Under the pieces are notes generated by a model that was not told where the DNA came from, did not search any database, and saw only the letters and a program-made list of their open reading frames with translations. From positions 1 through 64,000 of the forward strand of contig JAIEQG010000022.1 of NCBI GenBank assembly GCA_019747905.1: a DNA stretch of 64,000 nucleotides, written 5' to 3'. This stretch comes from Burkholderiales bacterium. GTDB lineage: Bacteria > Pseudomonadota > Gammaproteobacteria > Burkholderiales > Ga0077523. Below, piece after piece: positions 19,012-31,303 of the stretch. The position numbers and the translations under genes are program-made. The number at the start of each line of letters is the position of its first letter. The stretch's first letter is position 1.

Positions 19012-20463
19012 CTATCGCAACAGGGCCGCGGGCGTGGCGTAAGTTCCGCGAGCCATGATCGCGTCGCGCACGTCGATGCGTGGGGCGTCCGACTTCAACT
19101 CCACCTTGCCGCCAAGCGCCTCGAGTCCGATGTCGGCGTAGAGCTGCGCGAGATCGGGAAACGCCGTGGCGGCGACGTGGGCATCGTAGAGCCGGCGGAA
19201 CACGTCGGTACCCGACAATTCGTCGAACTTGTCGAAGACCTGGCGCGCGGTCCACTCCGGATTAGGATCGAGACAGCAGTCCGCGAACTGCGCGAGCACC
19301 GTGTCGAGGGACTGCCGGTTGTCGGAGCGGCTGCGCAGTTCCACGTCCGCGAGCAGGAGCATCGCCGCCCCCGACCAGTACACTCGCATGTAGCCGCCGT
19401 CGCGAAACATGCGCACCGTCGCCTGCTCCAGCGTCATCCCCTTGACGGCGGAATCCCGGCCGCGTTTGAACCCGGCGTGCATGCGTTGCCATGCTTCGTT
19501 CGGCGTGATTGCACCGCTACGCGCACGGGTGACGTTCTGATAGTAGGTGGCCATGCCTTCCGCCAGCCACGCATCGTGCGAAGTCACGTACGGTAGCAAC
19601 AGATGCGAAAGCTCGTGCGGCGCGGTCCAGTCCTCGATGTAGTCGCGCAGCGGCCGGCGCTGGTTCACGAAGAAGTGCGCGGCCGCCTGGCCCCCGCGCA
19701 GCACATAGGCCCAGGGCGTCGGCTCCTGGGCGCGCGCACCGGGCACCACGAGAATCTGCGGGCTTGCCACCGGAAACCGGCCATGCACGCCGGCCACGCT
19801 CATGGCGGCATCGTGGATCCAAGTACGCATCGCATCGACGTCCGCCGGCGGTGCACCATCGAGGATGGCAAGGCGCAGCACGGCCCCCGGCACTTCCACG
19901 GGAATCTCCTTGAACCAGCCGAAGGCCACGGCCGATGGCCGATCGAACTCCGCATGGCCGATCCGATAGGACGGCCACTCGCGTGCCGGTTCCACGGGAC
20001 GCCAGGGCGTCGACACCGCCAGCCCCTCGGGCAGCGCGAAACTCACCTCGATGTCCTCATCCGGCGCAAGCTGAGCCGGCCGCCAGAACCACAAACCCAC
20101 TTCGGTGAACAGGTCGCGCCCCACTCGCTTGGTGGTGTTACCCGAGAGGTCGTTCTTGGTGTAACCGCCGGCAAGGTTGACCGAGTACTCGATGCAACCA
20201 TCGTCGGCGATGCCCTTCAAGCGCATCTCGGTGCCGTTGGGCTGAAGCGGCTGGCGTCGCTCCATCACAGCCTTGCCCTCGACGAAGGCCGCGGGCGCAT
20301 CGAGCGACTCGGCCACGAGTTGCGCCGGCGGCCGTCCTGCGAAGCAAGCCTTCACCTGCATGCTGCGGATGTCGGGATCCACCGTGACCCGATACTGGTG
20401 GATACGCTGCGCCCACACCGGAACGGACGCTGTCATCACCAGCAGGAACGCGATGCTGCGCAA
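19012..20463 (-). CDS. Exported zinc metallopeptidase-like protein (gluzincin, M1/M61-like)
   Basis: About 480 residues. A signal peptide is evident (LRSIAFLLVMTASVPVWAQ), but no ATG precedes it, so TTG at 20463 is the best guess and the start is uncertain. The zinc motif HELSH (HEXXH) lies in WTAPHELSHLLLPY near the middle, and the third ligand is probably the glutamate in WLAEGMATYYQN, as in gluzincins. The N-terminal half is beta-rich like M61 glycyl-aminopeptidases. It probably acts in the periplasm on peptides. It lies downstream of metH on the same strand after about 200 bases. Confidence 0.75.
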   Translation of the reverse strand: MRSIAFLLVMTASVPVWAQRIHQYRVTVDPDIRSMQVKACFAGRPPAQLVAESLDAPAAFVEGKAVMERRQPLQPNGTEMRLKGIADDGCIEYSVNLAGGYTKNDLSGNTTKRVGRDLFTEVGLWFWRPAQLAPDEDIEVSFALPEGLAVSTPWRPVEPAREWPSYRIGHAEFDRPSAVAFGWFKEIPVEVPGAVLRLAILDGAPPADVDAMRTWIHDAAMSVAGVHGRFPVASPQILVVPGARAQEPTPWAYVLRGGQAAAHFFVNQRRPLRDYIEDWTAPHELSHLLLPYVTSHDAWLAEGMATYYQNVTRARSGAITPNEAWQRMHAGFKRGRDSAVKGMTLEQATVRMFRDGGYMRVYWSGAAMLLLADVELRSRSDNRQSLDTVLAQFADCCLDPNPEWTARQVFDKFDELSGTDVFRRLYDAHVAATAFPDLAQLYADIGLEALGGKVELKSDAPRIDVRDAIMARGTYATPAALLR

Positions 20464-20604
20464 AGGAAGCAAGTCGATCAAGGCTCGGAACGATGCGTGA
20501 GGATGCAACGCACCGATAGAGGACGATCGTCGTCCAAGGTTCCCGCAGCGCGCCGGATGCAGTTTCCGGCAGGCGCAACGTCGAAGCAAGCAGGCGCATG
20601 GCGC

Positions 20605-20630
20605 GCCTGGACGAACCGGTTTGTCCAGGC
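20605..20630 (-). terminator. Hairpin downstream of metH
   Basis: GCCTGGAC and GTCCAGGC form a perfect 8-bp stem around a 10-base loop. It lies between the metH stop and the peptidase gene. There is no T-run after it on the minus strand, so it may be only a 3'-end stabilising or weak termination hairpin. Confidence 0.35.
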
Positions 20631-20661
20631 CAGGGCCTGTTCAAACCAAGAACGGACCTGG

Positions 20662-24360
<3,699 letters not shown>

Positions 24361-24378
24361 GTTCGCCCTGTCAGAAAA

Positions 24379-24411
24379 CGAAAAACCCGGCCGCTGAAGG
24401 GGACCGGGTTT
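24379..24411 (-). terminator. Intrinsic terminator between SAM-II aptamer and metH
   Basis: On the minus strand AACCCGG and CCGGGTT form a 7-bp stem followed by TTTTTCG. It starts 6 bases after the end of the aptamer and ends about 20 bases before the metH start. Its loop contains CTTCAGCGG, complementary at 8 of 9 positions to CCGCTAAAG in the aptamer, allowing an alternative antiterminator pairing. Confidence 0.8.
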
Positions 24412-24416
24412 GCAGT

Positions 24417-24470
24417 CACTCTTTAGCGGAATTTGTAACGCGCCCGCAAGCTGTAGCTCAAATCGGCGCG
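24417..24470 (-). promoter_or_regulatory. SAM-II (SAM-alpha) riboswitch controlling metH
   Basis: On the minus strand the element has the SAM-II signature in order: P1 5' strand CGCGCC, then GATTTG, then GCTTGCGG, then P1 3' strand GGCGCG (perfect 6-bp P1), then TTACAAATT and CGCTAAAG. CTTGCGG can pair with CCGCTAAAG (GCGG with CCGC, CTT with AAG) to give the characteristic H-type pseudoknot that encloses S-adenosylmethionine. It precedes metH, an expected target, and a terminator hairpin follows immediately. High SAM should lower metH expression. Confidence 0.9.
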
Positions 24471-24535
24471 AATCGACCCGGAACGCTACCCGGCCGGCCC
24501 TCGCCTGTCAATTGCCACCGTCGGTGCGGTGTTCG

Positions 24536-24682
24536 CCATCGCGATAGGCCAGCGGCCGGCGCAGCCGGGGCGCACGGGCCCGCTCCCAACGAACCTTGAG
24601 GTGGGTGGCGCCGGGCCGCCCCAAGCCACTGACGCGCCCCCCCGGGGGGCAGCGACCATAGGGAGCGTGGGGGCTGTTTCAG
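24536..24682. repeat. GC-rich palindromic repeat, full-length copy (family A, reverse orientation)
   Basis: About 145 bp. It contains the reverse complement of the 82-bp unit at the window start (GGGCCGCCCCAAGCCACTGACGCG, the C/G run and GCAGCGACC) plus an extra half GCGATAGGCCAGCGGCCGGCGC--CGGGGCGCACGGGCCCG, which is also present at 61793-61930. It occupies the space between metH's leader and the end of the AAA ATPase gene. Confidence 0.75.
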
Positions 24683-24683
24683 T

Positions 24684-26156
24684 CTAGGCCATGACGGCCC
24701 GGTCCCGCGCCCAGAAGCGCAGCGCCTCGATTTTCTCGGCGGCGATCACCGAGAGCGGGCGGGTCGCCTTGGCCTCGGCCAGGACGTGCGCGGTGCCGAG
24801 TGGCTCCCCGGCGGCGTGGGCGGCAAACAGCGCCGCGACGATAGCCTGCTCGATCTCGGCCCCGGAGAAGCCCGCCGTGGCGTCGCCCAATGCGGCGACG
24901 TCGAACGCTGCGGGGTCGAGCGACCGGCGTTTAAGGTGGATGCGCACCACGTCTGCGCGCGTCGCGGCATCGGGCAGATCCACGAAGAAGATCTCGTCGA
25001 TGCGCCCCTTGCGGATCAGTTCCGGCGGGAGCTGCTCGATCGCATTGGCGGTGGCCACGAGGAACACGCGACTGGTGCGTTCGGCCATCCAGGTGAGCAG
25101 CGTCCCGAGCATGCGGCGCGAGACGCCGCCTTCGCCGTTGTCGCCCGCTTCCTGGCTGATGCCCTTCTCGATCTCGTCGATCCACAGCACGCACGGAGCC
25201 ATGCGCTCCGCGCTGCGCAGCGCTTCGCGCAGATTGCGCTCGGTCTCGCCGATCCACTTGCTGTAGAGCACGCCGAAATCCAGTCGCATCAACGGCACGC
25301 GCCAGGCCCCCGCGACGGCCCGGGCGGCGAGACTCTTGCCTGAGCCCTGCACGCCGAGCAGCATGACGCCGCGGGGCGCCTCGAGACCTCTGAGCTCGCC
25401 GGTGAAGGCGTTGCGGCGCTGATCGAGCCAGCGCTTGAGATTGGCGAGACCGGCGACGTCGTCCCACTTCGCGACGTCCAGTTCGAGCGACAGGACGGCA
25501 TCGGCACCCATCGCCTCGTGTTTCTGCTTCAAGACGCGCGCGGTGTCTTCGATGGTGATGGCGCCATCGTCATAGATCGCCTGGCGCACCAGGCGGCGGG
25601 CATCGTCCTCGCTCATGCCGACCAGCAACTGAAGCAGCATGTCGAGCGCCTCCTGATGGCCCTGGACGCGCGCATCGTTCTTGAACTGCCAGTCGTCCAG
25701 TTCCGTTTTCACCAGGGCACGGATTGCAGCGAGATCCGGCATCGCCATCTGGAACCGCGCCGCCATGCGCGACAGATCGGCGGGCAGTTCGAGTCGCGGG
25801 CTCAGGAACACCAGGGTCTTCTGGCTGCGGCCGTGATCCTGCGCGATGGTCTTGAGATAGCGCTGATGCACCGGATCGTTCAGGAACGGATGGAAGTCCA
25901 CCAGCACGTACACGCCGTTCTGCGGCGTGCTGTGGATGTGGCGAAGCACATCGGGCGGGTCGCGTGTCTCGGGGAGGGAGTCCGGCCGGCTGCGGCGGCG
26001 CAGGCCCTCGGTGAGGGTCCAGACGAACAGCGGTCGATCCTCGAGGTTGGCGACGCGCTCGAGCAGCTCGAGTACGCGCAATTCCTCGAAGGATTCAACG
26101 ACCACCAGCGGAAACCGCGAACGCAGGATGACCTTGAGGTCGTGCTCGTCGTTCAT
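24684..26156 (-). CDS. AAA family ATPase, Ycf46-like
   Basis: 490 residues from ATG 26156 (MNDEHDLKVILRSRF). The N-terminal half (to about 225) resembles the Ycf46-specific region, with strand VYVLVDFHPFL. The C-terminal half is a single AAA domain with Walker A GVQGSGKSLA at about residues 268-277, Walker B VLWIDEIEKG, a sensor-1 segment VFLVATANAIEQLP and arginine-finger region RKGRIDEIFFVDLP. In cyanobacteria Ycf46 affects CO2 uptake and photosynthesis, but the role in heterotrophs is unknown. The gene stands alone. A FtsH- or Cdc48-type role is unlikely because no membrane segment or second AAA ring is present. Confidence 0.88.
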   Translation of the reverse strand: MNDEHDLKVILRSRFPLVVVESFEELRVLELLERVANLEDRPLFVWTLTEGLRRRSRPDSLPETRDPPDVLRHIHSTPQNGVYVLVDFHPFLNDPVHQRYLKTIAQDHGRSQKTLVFLSPRLELPADLSRMAARFQMAMPDLAAIRALVKTELDDWQFKNDARVQGHQEALDMLLQLLVGMSEDDARRLVRQAIYDDGAITIEDTARVLKQKHEAMGADAVLSLELDVAKWDDVAGLANLKRWLDQRRNAFTGELRGLEAPRGVMLLGVQGSGKSLAARAVAGAWRVPLMRLDFGVLYSKWIGETERNLREALRSAERMAPCVLWIDEIEKGISQEAGDNGEGGVSRRMLGTLLTWMAERTSRVFLVATANAIEQLPPELIRKGRIDEIFFVDLPDAATRADVVRIHLKRRSLDPAAFDVAALGDATAGFSGAEIEQAIVAALFAAHAAGEPLGTAHVLAEAKATRPLSVIAAEKIEALRFWARDRAVMA

Positions 26157-26303
26157 TGGAAAGGTACTGCGTGCCGGGACACGCGGCGCGGGCAATCCAC
26201 GCTAGAACGGCACAGGCCGCCGGGAACTTGAGGATGAACTCGATCGCCCCCCTATGGGCGACCAGGGAGGCACGAGCGAGCCTCCCTCAAGGGACGCCCT
26301 CGC

Positions 26304-27323
26304 TCAGTTGGTCTTCACCTTGGTCCATGCGCGGTCGTAGACCTTAAGATCGGCACCGAGGTCTTCGAAGATCTGCAGTTTCGCGCGGACCGCGGCCGGC
26401 GGATTGATGTTGACGTTGTCGCGGATGTTCGGGGGCAGCAGCGCGGGCACCTTGGTGTTCACGGTGCCGTTCTTCTGCTGGATCGTGTTGAGGACCGAGA
26501 TCTCGGGCCGCATCATGAACTCCTGGAACTTCTTCGCGTTCGCCTTGTTCGGGGCCGATTTCAACACGCAGATGTCCTCCTGGTACATGGTGGCACCCTC
26601 TTCGGGGATCACGTAGGCGAGCGTGTCGGGTTTCTCCAGCACGTACATCATGGCGCCGACGAAATAGTGGGCTGCGTGCATGTCGCCCGACTGCACCAGC
26701 GGAATCACTTCATAGGTGAAAGCGCCGATATTCGGCTTGTGCTTCAGGATCAGGTCCTGGGCCGCCTTGATCTCGGCCGGATTGCGCGAGTTGACCGATT
26801 TGCCGTTCATGATCAAGCCGACGCCGAGAGTCTCGCGCATGTCGTCCAGCATGGTGACCTTCTTCGGATTCTTCGCCGCATAGTCGAAGAAGTCCTTCCA
26901 CGACTTCAGTTGCGGAATCTTCTTCCTGTTGTAGACGATGCCGACCGTGCCCCAGGCGTAGGGCACGCAGTACTCGCCCTTCGGATCGGACTTGGCGCGC
27001 AGTGCGGCCTTGTCGATGTTGGCGAAGCCCGGCAGCTTGTTCGGCTCGGTCTTCTCGAGCAGGCCGAGCTTGCTCATGATGTCGTGCATGTGCACCGAAG
27101 GCCAGACCACGTCGTAGCCGGTGGCGCCGGCCTGGATCTTGGCGAGCATCTCCTCGTTGCTCGCGTAGGTGTCGAGGCTCACCTTGACGTCGTACTCCTT
27201 GCCGAACTTCTCGAGGATCTGGGGATTGATGTAGTCGCCCCAGTTGTAGAGCGCGAGCTTGCCCTCGGCATGGGCCGGGGCGGCGGCGCAGCAGAGCAGC
27301 ACGAATGCGGTACGGATCGACAT
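26304..27323 (-). CDS. Polyamine-type ABC transporter substrate-binding protein (PotD/PotF-like)
   Basis: 339 residues with a signal peptide of about 19 (ending AAAPAHA). The mature start GKLALYNWGDYINPQILEKF is the hallmark of the spermidine/putrescine-binding family, in which the Trp and Asp form part of the ligand site. It captures ligand in the periplasm for the permeases encoded upstream on the same strand. The gene is last in the run comM-ATPase-permease-permease-peptidase-binding protein. The true ligand may be another amine or a short peptide, because a P1 peptidase sits inside the operon. Confidence 0.92.
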   Translation of the reverse strand: MSIRTAFVLLCCAAAPAHAEGKLALYNWGDYINPQILEKFGKEYDVKVSLDTYASNEEMLAKIQAGATGYDVVWPSVHMHDIMSKLGLLEKTEPNKLPGFANIDKAALRAKSDPKGEYCVPYAWGTVGIVYNRKKIPQLKSWKDFFDYAAKNPKKVTMLDDMRETLGVGLIMNGKSVNSRNPAEIKAAQDLILKHKPNIGAFTYEVIPLVQSGDMHAAHYFVGAMMYVLEKPDTLAYVIPEEGATMYQEDICVLKSAPNKANAKKFQEFMMRPEISVLNTIQQKNGTVNTKVPALLPPNIRDNVNINPPAAVRAKLQIFEDLGADLKVYDRAWTKVKTN

Positions 27324-27361
27324 GGCGGTTCTCCTGGCGAAAAGGGGATGTGGGGGTGGAT

Positions 27362-28477
27362 TCATGCGGTGGCGCGGCCGTAACGCCGCATCACCGCCAA
27401 CAATGCTTCGTGGTCGATCGCCCGCACGACGCGGTCCGCCGGGCGGAAGGTCGGCGTATCCGCAGCTGCGATCAGCGCGTTGACGACCGCTTCCTCCACG
27501 CATTGCACCGCCGCCTCGTAGATCGGATCGAAATGTTCGTCGTTGAGCGCCTCGATGGTCCACGCAGGCTGGCCGCGTTGCGGCAGCTCGATCGGATTGC
27601 CGGTGCCAAGGGCGAGGAAGATGTCGCCGGAGTTGTTGCCGCCCGGCGAGCCGCCGCGACCGACGCCGATGGCGGCGCGCTTGGCGAGCCGGCGCAACTG
27701 GTGCGGCATCAACGGCAGGTCGGTCGCGAGAATCACGATGATGGAGCCTTGCTCCTGCTCGAAGATCCGGTCGGCCGTCAGATGCCGGCCCACCGGCACG
27801 CCGAGGATCGTCAACCAGTCGCGCAGTCCGTGATTGGCCTGGACCAGGGCCGCGACGATGCCGGTGCGATCCGCGGCCGCGACCCGGCGGGACGACGTGC
27901 CGGTACCGCCCTTGAACTCGTAGCAGATCATGCCGGTGCCGCCGCCGACGTTGCCCTCGGCCACGGGGCCGGTCGATGCTGCATCGAGCGCCGCCAGGGC
28001 ATCGGCTTCGCCGACATGCAGGCCGTAGATGTCGGACAGCACGCCGTCGTAGGTCTCGGCAACGACCGGCATGGCCCACAGGTGCAGGTCGTCGAAGTCG
28101 CGCTGGTAGCGGCGGATCATCCAGCGCACGGCGGCGTGATGCACGATGCCGACGCTATGGGTGTTGGTGATGAGCACCGGTCCGCAGAACCAGCCGGCAT
28201 CCTCGATCCAGTGGGTACCGGTCATTTCGCCGTTGCCGTTGAGCGCATGGTAGCCAGCCCACGTGGGCGACAGCGCCGTATCCTTGGCTCGCGGGATGAT
28301 CGCCGTGACGCCGGTACGTACCTGCGGCGGTCCGTCGGCCACGAGGGTGCGAAACCCGACGGCGATACCGGGCACGTCGGTGATCGCGTTGTGGCGCCCG
28401 GGCGTCCCGGGGAACGGCAATCCCAGATCGCGCGCCCGCGGCTTGGATGTCGAAGGCATGCCGCGATGCTGAGTCAC
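27362..28477 (-). CDS. P1 (DmpA) family self-processing aminopeptidase
   Basis: 371 residues. DmpA/BapA enzymes are N-terminal-nucleophile hydrolases that cleave themselves before a serine and then release N-terminal D-, L- or beta-amino acids from peptides. The expected cleavage point is Gly244-Ser245 in EQEQGSIIVILATDLP, matching the family pattern G/N-S-I-I. Other conserved segments are NAITDVPGIAVGF near the start and GNVGGGTGM. There is no signal peptide, so it acts in the cytoplasm. It overlaps the permease stop by 4 bases and precedes the binding protein by 38 bases, so it belongs to the transport operon. Confidence 0.9.
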   Translation of the reverse strand: MTQHRGMPSTSKPRARDLGLPFPGTPGRHNAITDVPGIAVGFRTLVADGPPQVRTGVTAIIPRAKDTALSPTWAGYHALNGNGEMTGTHWIEDAGWFCGPVLITNTHSVGIVHHAAVRWMIRRYQRDFDDLHLWAMPVVAETYDGVLSDIYGLHVGEADALAALDAASTGPVAEGNVGGGTGMICYEFKGGTGTSSRRVAAADRTGIVAALVQANHGLRDWLTILGVPVGRHLTADRIFEQEQGSIIVILATDLPLMPHQLRRLAKRAAIGVGRGGSPGGNNSGDIFLALGTGNPIELPQRGQPAWTIEALNDEHFDPIYEAAVQCVEEAVVNALIAAADTPTFRPADRVVRAIDHEALLAVMRRYGRATA

Positions 28478-29295
28478 TGCCGCCTGGAACGCAACCAGAG
28501 GCCCGTCGCCGCCACGACGAACGAGAACACCAGCAGCAGTATGGCGATCGCATTGATCTCGGGCTTGATGCCCCGGCGCAGCATGCCGTAGATGAACAGC
28601 GGCAGCGTGGTGGAGTCGACGCCGGCGATGAAGTAGGTGATCACCAGATCATCGAGCGAGATGATGAAGGCGAGCAGCGCACCGCCCGCGACGCCCGGCA
28701 TGATCTGCGGCAGGGTCACGCGCCGGAACGTGGTCCACGGCCCCGCGCCCAGATCCGCGGAGGCTTCCTCCAGTTCGGTGTTCATCCCGGCAAGGCGTGC
28801 GCTCACGATCACGAAGACGTAACTGGACAGGAAGACGCAATGTCCGATCACGATGGTCGAGAGCCCGAGCTTGAAGCCGGCGCCCACGAAGAAGATCAGG
28901 AGCGCGATGCCGAGCACGATGTCGGGCATCACCATCGGCAGGACCAGCAGTCCCTGGTAGACACGCTTCAGGCGGAAGTCGTGCCGTGCCAGGCCCAGGG
29001 CGGTGGCGGTACCTATGGCTGTGGAGAGCGTCGAGGCACACAGCGCCACGATCGCGCTGTGGCGCACCGCGGCCAGCAGCGCCTCGGTGGAATGCACGTA
29101 GATCTGCGATTCGGAAAGGCGGGTGGTCAAGCCGAAGATGGACCGATACCAATCGAGCGTGAAGCCTTCCCACGCCATCATGTTCACCACGTTCGAGTTG
29201 AACGAGTAGACCAGGATCAGGGCGATGGGCGCGTAGAGCAGCAACAGGAAGACCGCGCCGTAGGCGTCCAGCACCCTGCCGCTGCGCCGGCTCAT
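28474..29295 (-). CDS. ABC transporter permease (PotC-like)
   Basis: 273 residues, six membrane helices. The EAA loop that contacts the ATPase is EEASADLGAGPWTTFRRVTLP. N-terminus MSRRSGRVLDAYGAVFLLLLYAPI and the conserved YSFNSN segment are typical of the second permease of spermidine/putrescine systems. The ATG overlaps the stop of the first permease gene by 4 bases, and its stop overlaps the peptidase start. It acts in the inner membrane with the other permease and the ATPase. Confidence 0.92.
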   Translation of the reverse strand: MSRRSGRVLDAYGAVFLLLLYAPIALILVYSFNSNVVNMMAWEGFTLDWYRSIFGLTTRLSESQIYVHSTEALLAAVRHSAIVALCASTLSTAIGTATALGLARHDFRLKRVYQGLLVLPMVMPDIVLGIALLIFFVGAGFKLGLSTIVIGHCVFLSSYVFVIVSARLAGMNTELEEASADLGAGPWTTFRRVTLPQIMPGVAGGALLAFIISLDDLVITYFIAGVDSTTLPLFIYGMLRRGIKPEINAIAILLLVFSFVVAATGLWLRSRRQ

Positions 29296-30194
29296 GCCTG
29301 CGCTCCCGCGGCAACGCCGCCACGCCCGATTCGCAAGACGTAGATCAGCATCAGCACGAGCACTGTCCCGAGGATCAACATCGCGAGTGCCGCTCCGAAG
29401 GGCCAGTTGCGGGCCGCGAGGAACTGCTGCTCGATGATGTTGCCCACCAGCATGACCTTGGCGCCACCGAGCAGGGCCGGGACCACGAAGTTTCCGAAGG
29501 CCGGAATGAAGACGATGAGCGAGCCGCCGATGACGCCAGGCAAGGTGAGCGGCAACACCACGCGCCGGAATGTCTGCCATGGCGTCGCGCCGAGATCCTG
29601 CGACGCCTGCACCAGGGCCGGGTCGAGTTTCTCGACACTCGCATAGATGGGCAGGAACATGAACGGCAGCAGGATGTAGACGAGCCCCGCCACCACCGAC
29701 ACCTCGGTGAAGATGATCTGCAGCGGTGCGTCGATCACACCTGCGCTCTCGAGCACGAGATTGAGAAAGCCCGTGGGGCGCAGGATCAGCATCCACGCGT
29801 AGACGCGGATGATGAGACTCGCGAAGAACGGCAGCGTGACCAGGAACAGCACGAAACTCTTGCGCTGGCCGCGAAACCTGGCGACCCAGAAGGCCGCTGG
29901 ATAGCTTATGACAAGGCTCAGCGCCACGACGATGCCCGCGAGCCGCAACGAGCGCAGCAGGATCTCCACGTAGACCGGATCGAAATCCTCCACGTCGCCG
30001 AGCGGCGCCCCGAGCACGCGGCCGTAGTTGTAAGGGTAGAAGCTCCACTCGACGCCACCGTACAGACCGGGCGTGAGGAAGCTGTAGACCGCCATGATCC
30101 CGAGCGGCACGAGGAAGCAGGTGCCCAGCAGCAGCGAGACGGGCGTGAGCAGCGCCGTGAGGCGCAATCGGCGGCTGCCCGCCAGCGTCGTCAC
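29292..30194 (-). CDS. ABC transporter permease (PotB-like)
   Basis: 300 residues, six membrane helices, EAA loop VQASQDLGATPWQTFRRVVLP. The start is taken as GTG 30194 (VTTLAGSRRLRLTALL), whose last bases overlap the stop of the ATPase gene (GTGA); the open frame reaching further upstream is an antisense artefact. The first helix LTPVSLLLGTCFLVPLGIMAVYSF and the following periplasmic loop fit PotB/PotH proteins. It forms the channel with the PotC-like subunit. Confidence 0.9.
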   Translation of the reverse strand: MTTLAGSRRLRLTALLTPVSLLLGTCFLVPLGIMAVYSFLTPGLYGGVEWSFYPYNYGRVLGAPLGDVEDFDPVYVEILLRSLRLAGIVVALSLVISYPAAFWVARFRGQRKSFVLFLVTLPFFASLIIRVYAWMLILRPTGFLNLVLESAGVIDAPLQIIFTEVSVVAGLVYILLPFMFLPIYASVEKLDPALVQASQDLGATPWQTFRRVVLPLTLPGVIGGSLIVFIPAFGNFVVPALLGGAKVMLVGNIIEQQFLAARNWPFGAALAMLILGTVLVLMLIYVLRIGRGGVAAGAQA

Positions 30195-31303
30195 GGCTGC
30201 TGAGCCATCAGGTGCACCACCTCGGGATCGTACCCGAGCCGCACCGCCGAGCCCGGTTCCAGGCCCGCGAGCGGCGTGCGTCGATGCCGTACCAGCGCCT
30301 TCACCGGCGAACCGTCGGCGAGGCGGGCGTGAACCTGCAGATCCGCGCCCACGAAGACGAGGCGCTCCACGGTGCCTTCGAGGCTCGGACCCTGCAAGGC
30401 AGTGCGCTCCACGACGACCTGCAGTTGCTCGGGCCGGATCATGACATCGAGGCGGGCGCCGGCAGCTATTGCAGCGGACCGCGCCCACAGGTCGATACCG
30501 CCATCGGTTCGAACGATGCAGTGCGGCCCGTCGCGCCGATCGATGGTGCCCGCATACACGTTGCTGACGCCGATGAAACCGGCTACGAAGCGATTGGCCG
30601 GAGTGTCGTAGATTTCGCCCGGCGTGCCCACTTGCTGGATGCGCCCGCCGTTCATCACCGCGATGCGATCGGACATCACCAGTGCCTCCTCCTGATCGTG
30701 GGTGACGACGAGGAAGCTGATGCCGACTTCGTGCTGCAGGTTCTTCAGCTCGATCTGCATGGCCTGGCGCAGGTTGCGGTCGAGCGCCGAGAGCGGCTCG
30801 TCCAGCAGGAGCAATCGCGGCCGGTTGACGAGCGCCCGCGCCAGAGCGACTCGCTGCTGCTGTCCGCCGGAGAGCTGCTTCGGCTTGCGCCGCCCGTACC
30901 CTTCGAGCCCGACCAGGGCCAGCGCGTCCGTCACCCGTGCATCGCGCTGCCTCCGCGCGAGTTTCTTCACGTCGAGCCCATAACCCACGTTGTCCGCCAC
31001 GTCGAGATGCGGAAACAACGCGTAGCTCTGGAACACCGTGTTGAACGGGCGTCGGTAAGCCGGCACACCGGCGAGCGAGATTCCGTCGAGCCGGATGTCA
31101 CCGCGGTCGAGATCCTCGAATCCCGCGATCGCGCGCAGCAGCGTGGTCTTGCCGCAACCGGACGGACCGAGCAGCGTCAGGAACTCGTTCGCGCGGACGG
31201 CGAGGTCGACTTCGTCGAGAGCGGTGACAATGCTGCCTTCGGGGGTGCGGAAGATTCGCACGGCCCCGCCGATCTCGAGCAGACCCTGCACGGGTGGATT
31301 CAC
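30191..31303 (-). CDS. ABC transporter ATP-binding protein (PotA-like)
   Basis: 370 residues. Walker A GPSGCGKTTLLRAIAG, signature LSGGQQQRVALARALV, Walker B LLLLDEPLSALD and switch histidine in VVTHDQEEAL are all present. After the nucleotide-binding domain (about residues 10-245) comes a TOBE regulatory domain, as in PotA/FbpC-type importers. GTG at 31303 (VNPPVQGLLEIGG) is the chosen start: it overlaps the comM stop by 4 bases (GTGA), which indicates translational coupling to comM. Confidence 0.92.
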   Translation of the reverse strand: MNPPVQGLLEIGGAVRIFRTPEGSIVTALDEVDLAVRANEFLTLLGPSGCGKTTLLRAIAGFEDLDRGDIRLDGISLAGVPAYRRPFNTVFQSYALFPHLDVADNVGYGLDVKKLARRQRDARVTDALALVGLEGYGRRKPKQLSGGQQQRVALARALVNRPRLLLLDEPLSALDRNLRQAMQIELKNLQHEVGISFLVVTHDQEEALVMSDRIAVMNGGRIQQVGTPGEIYDTPANRFVAGFIGVSNVYAGTIDRRDGPHCIVRTDGGIDLWARSAAIAAGARLDVMIRPEQLQVVVERTALQGPSLEGTVERLVFVGADLQVHARLADGSPVKALVRHRRTPLAGLEPGSAVRLGYDPEVVHLMAQQP

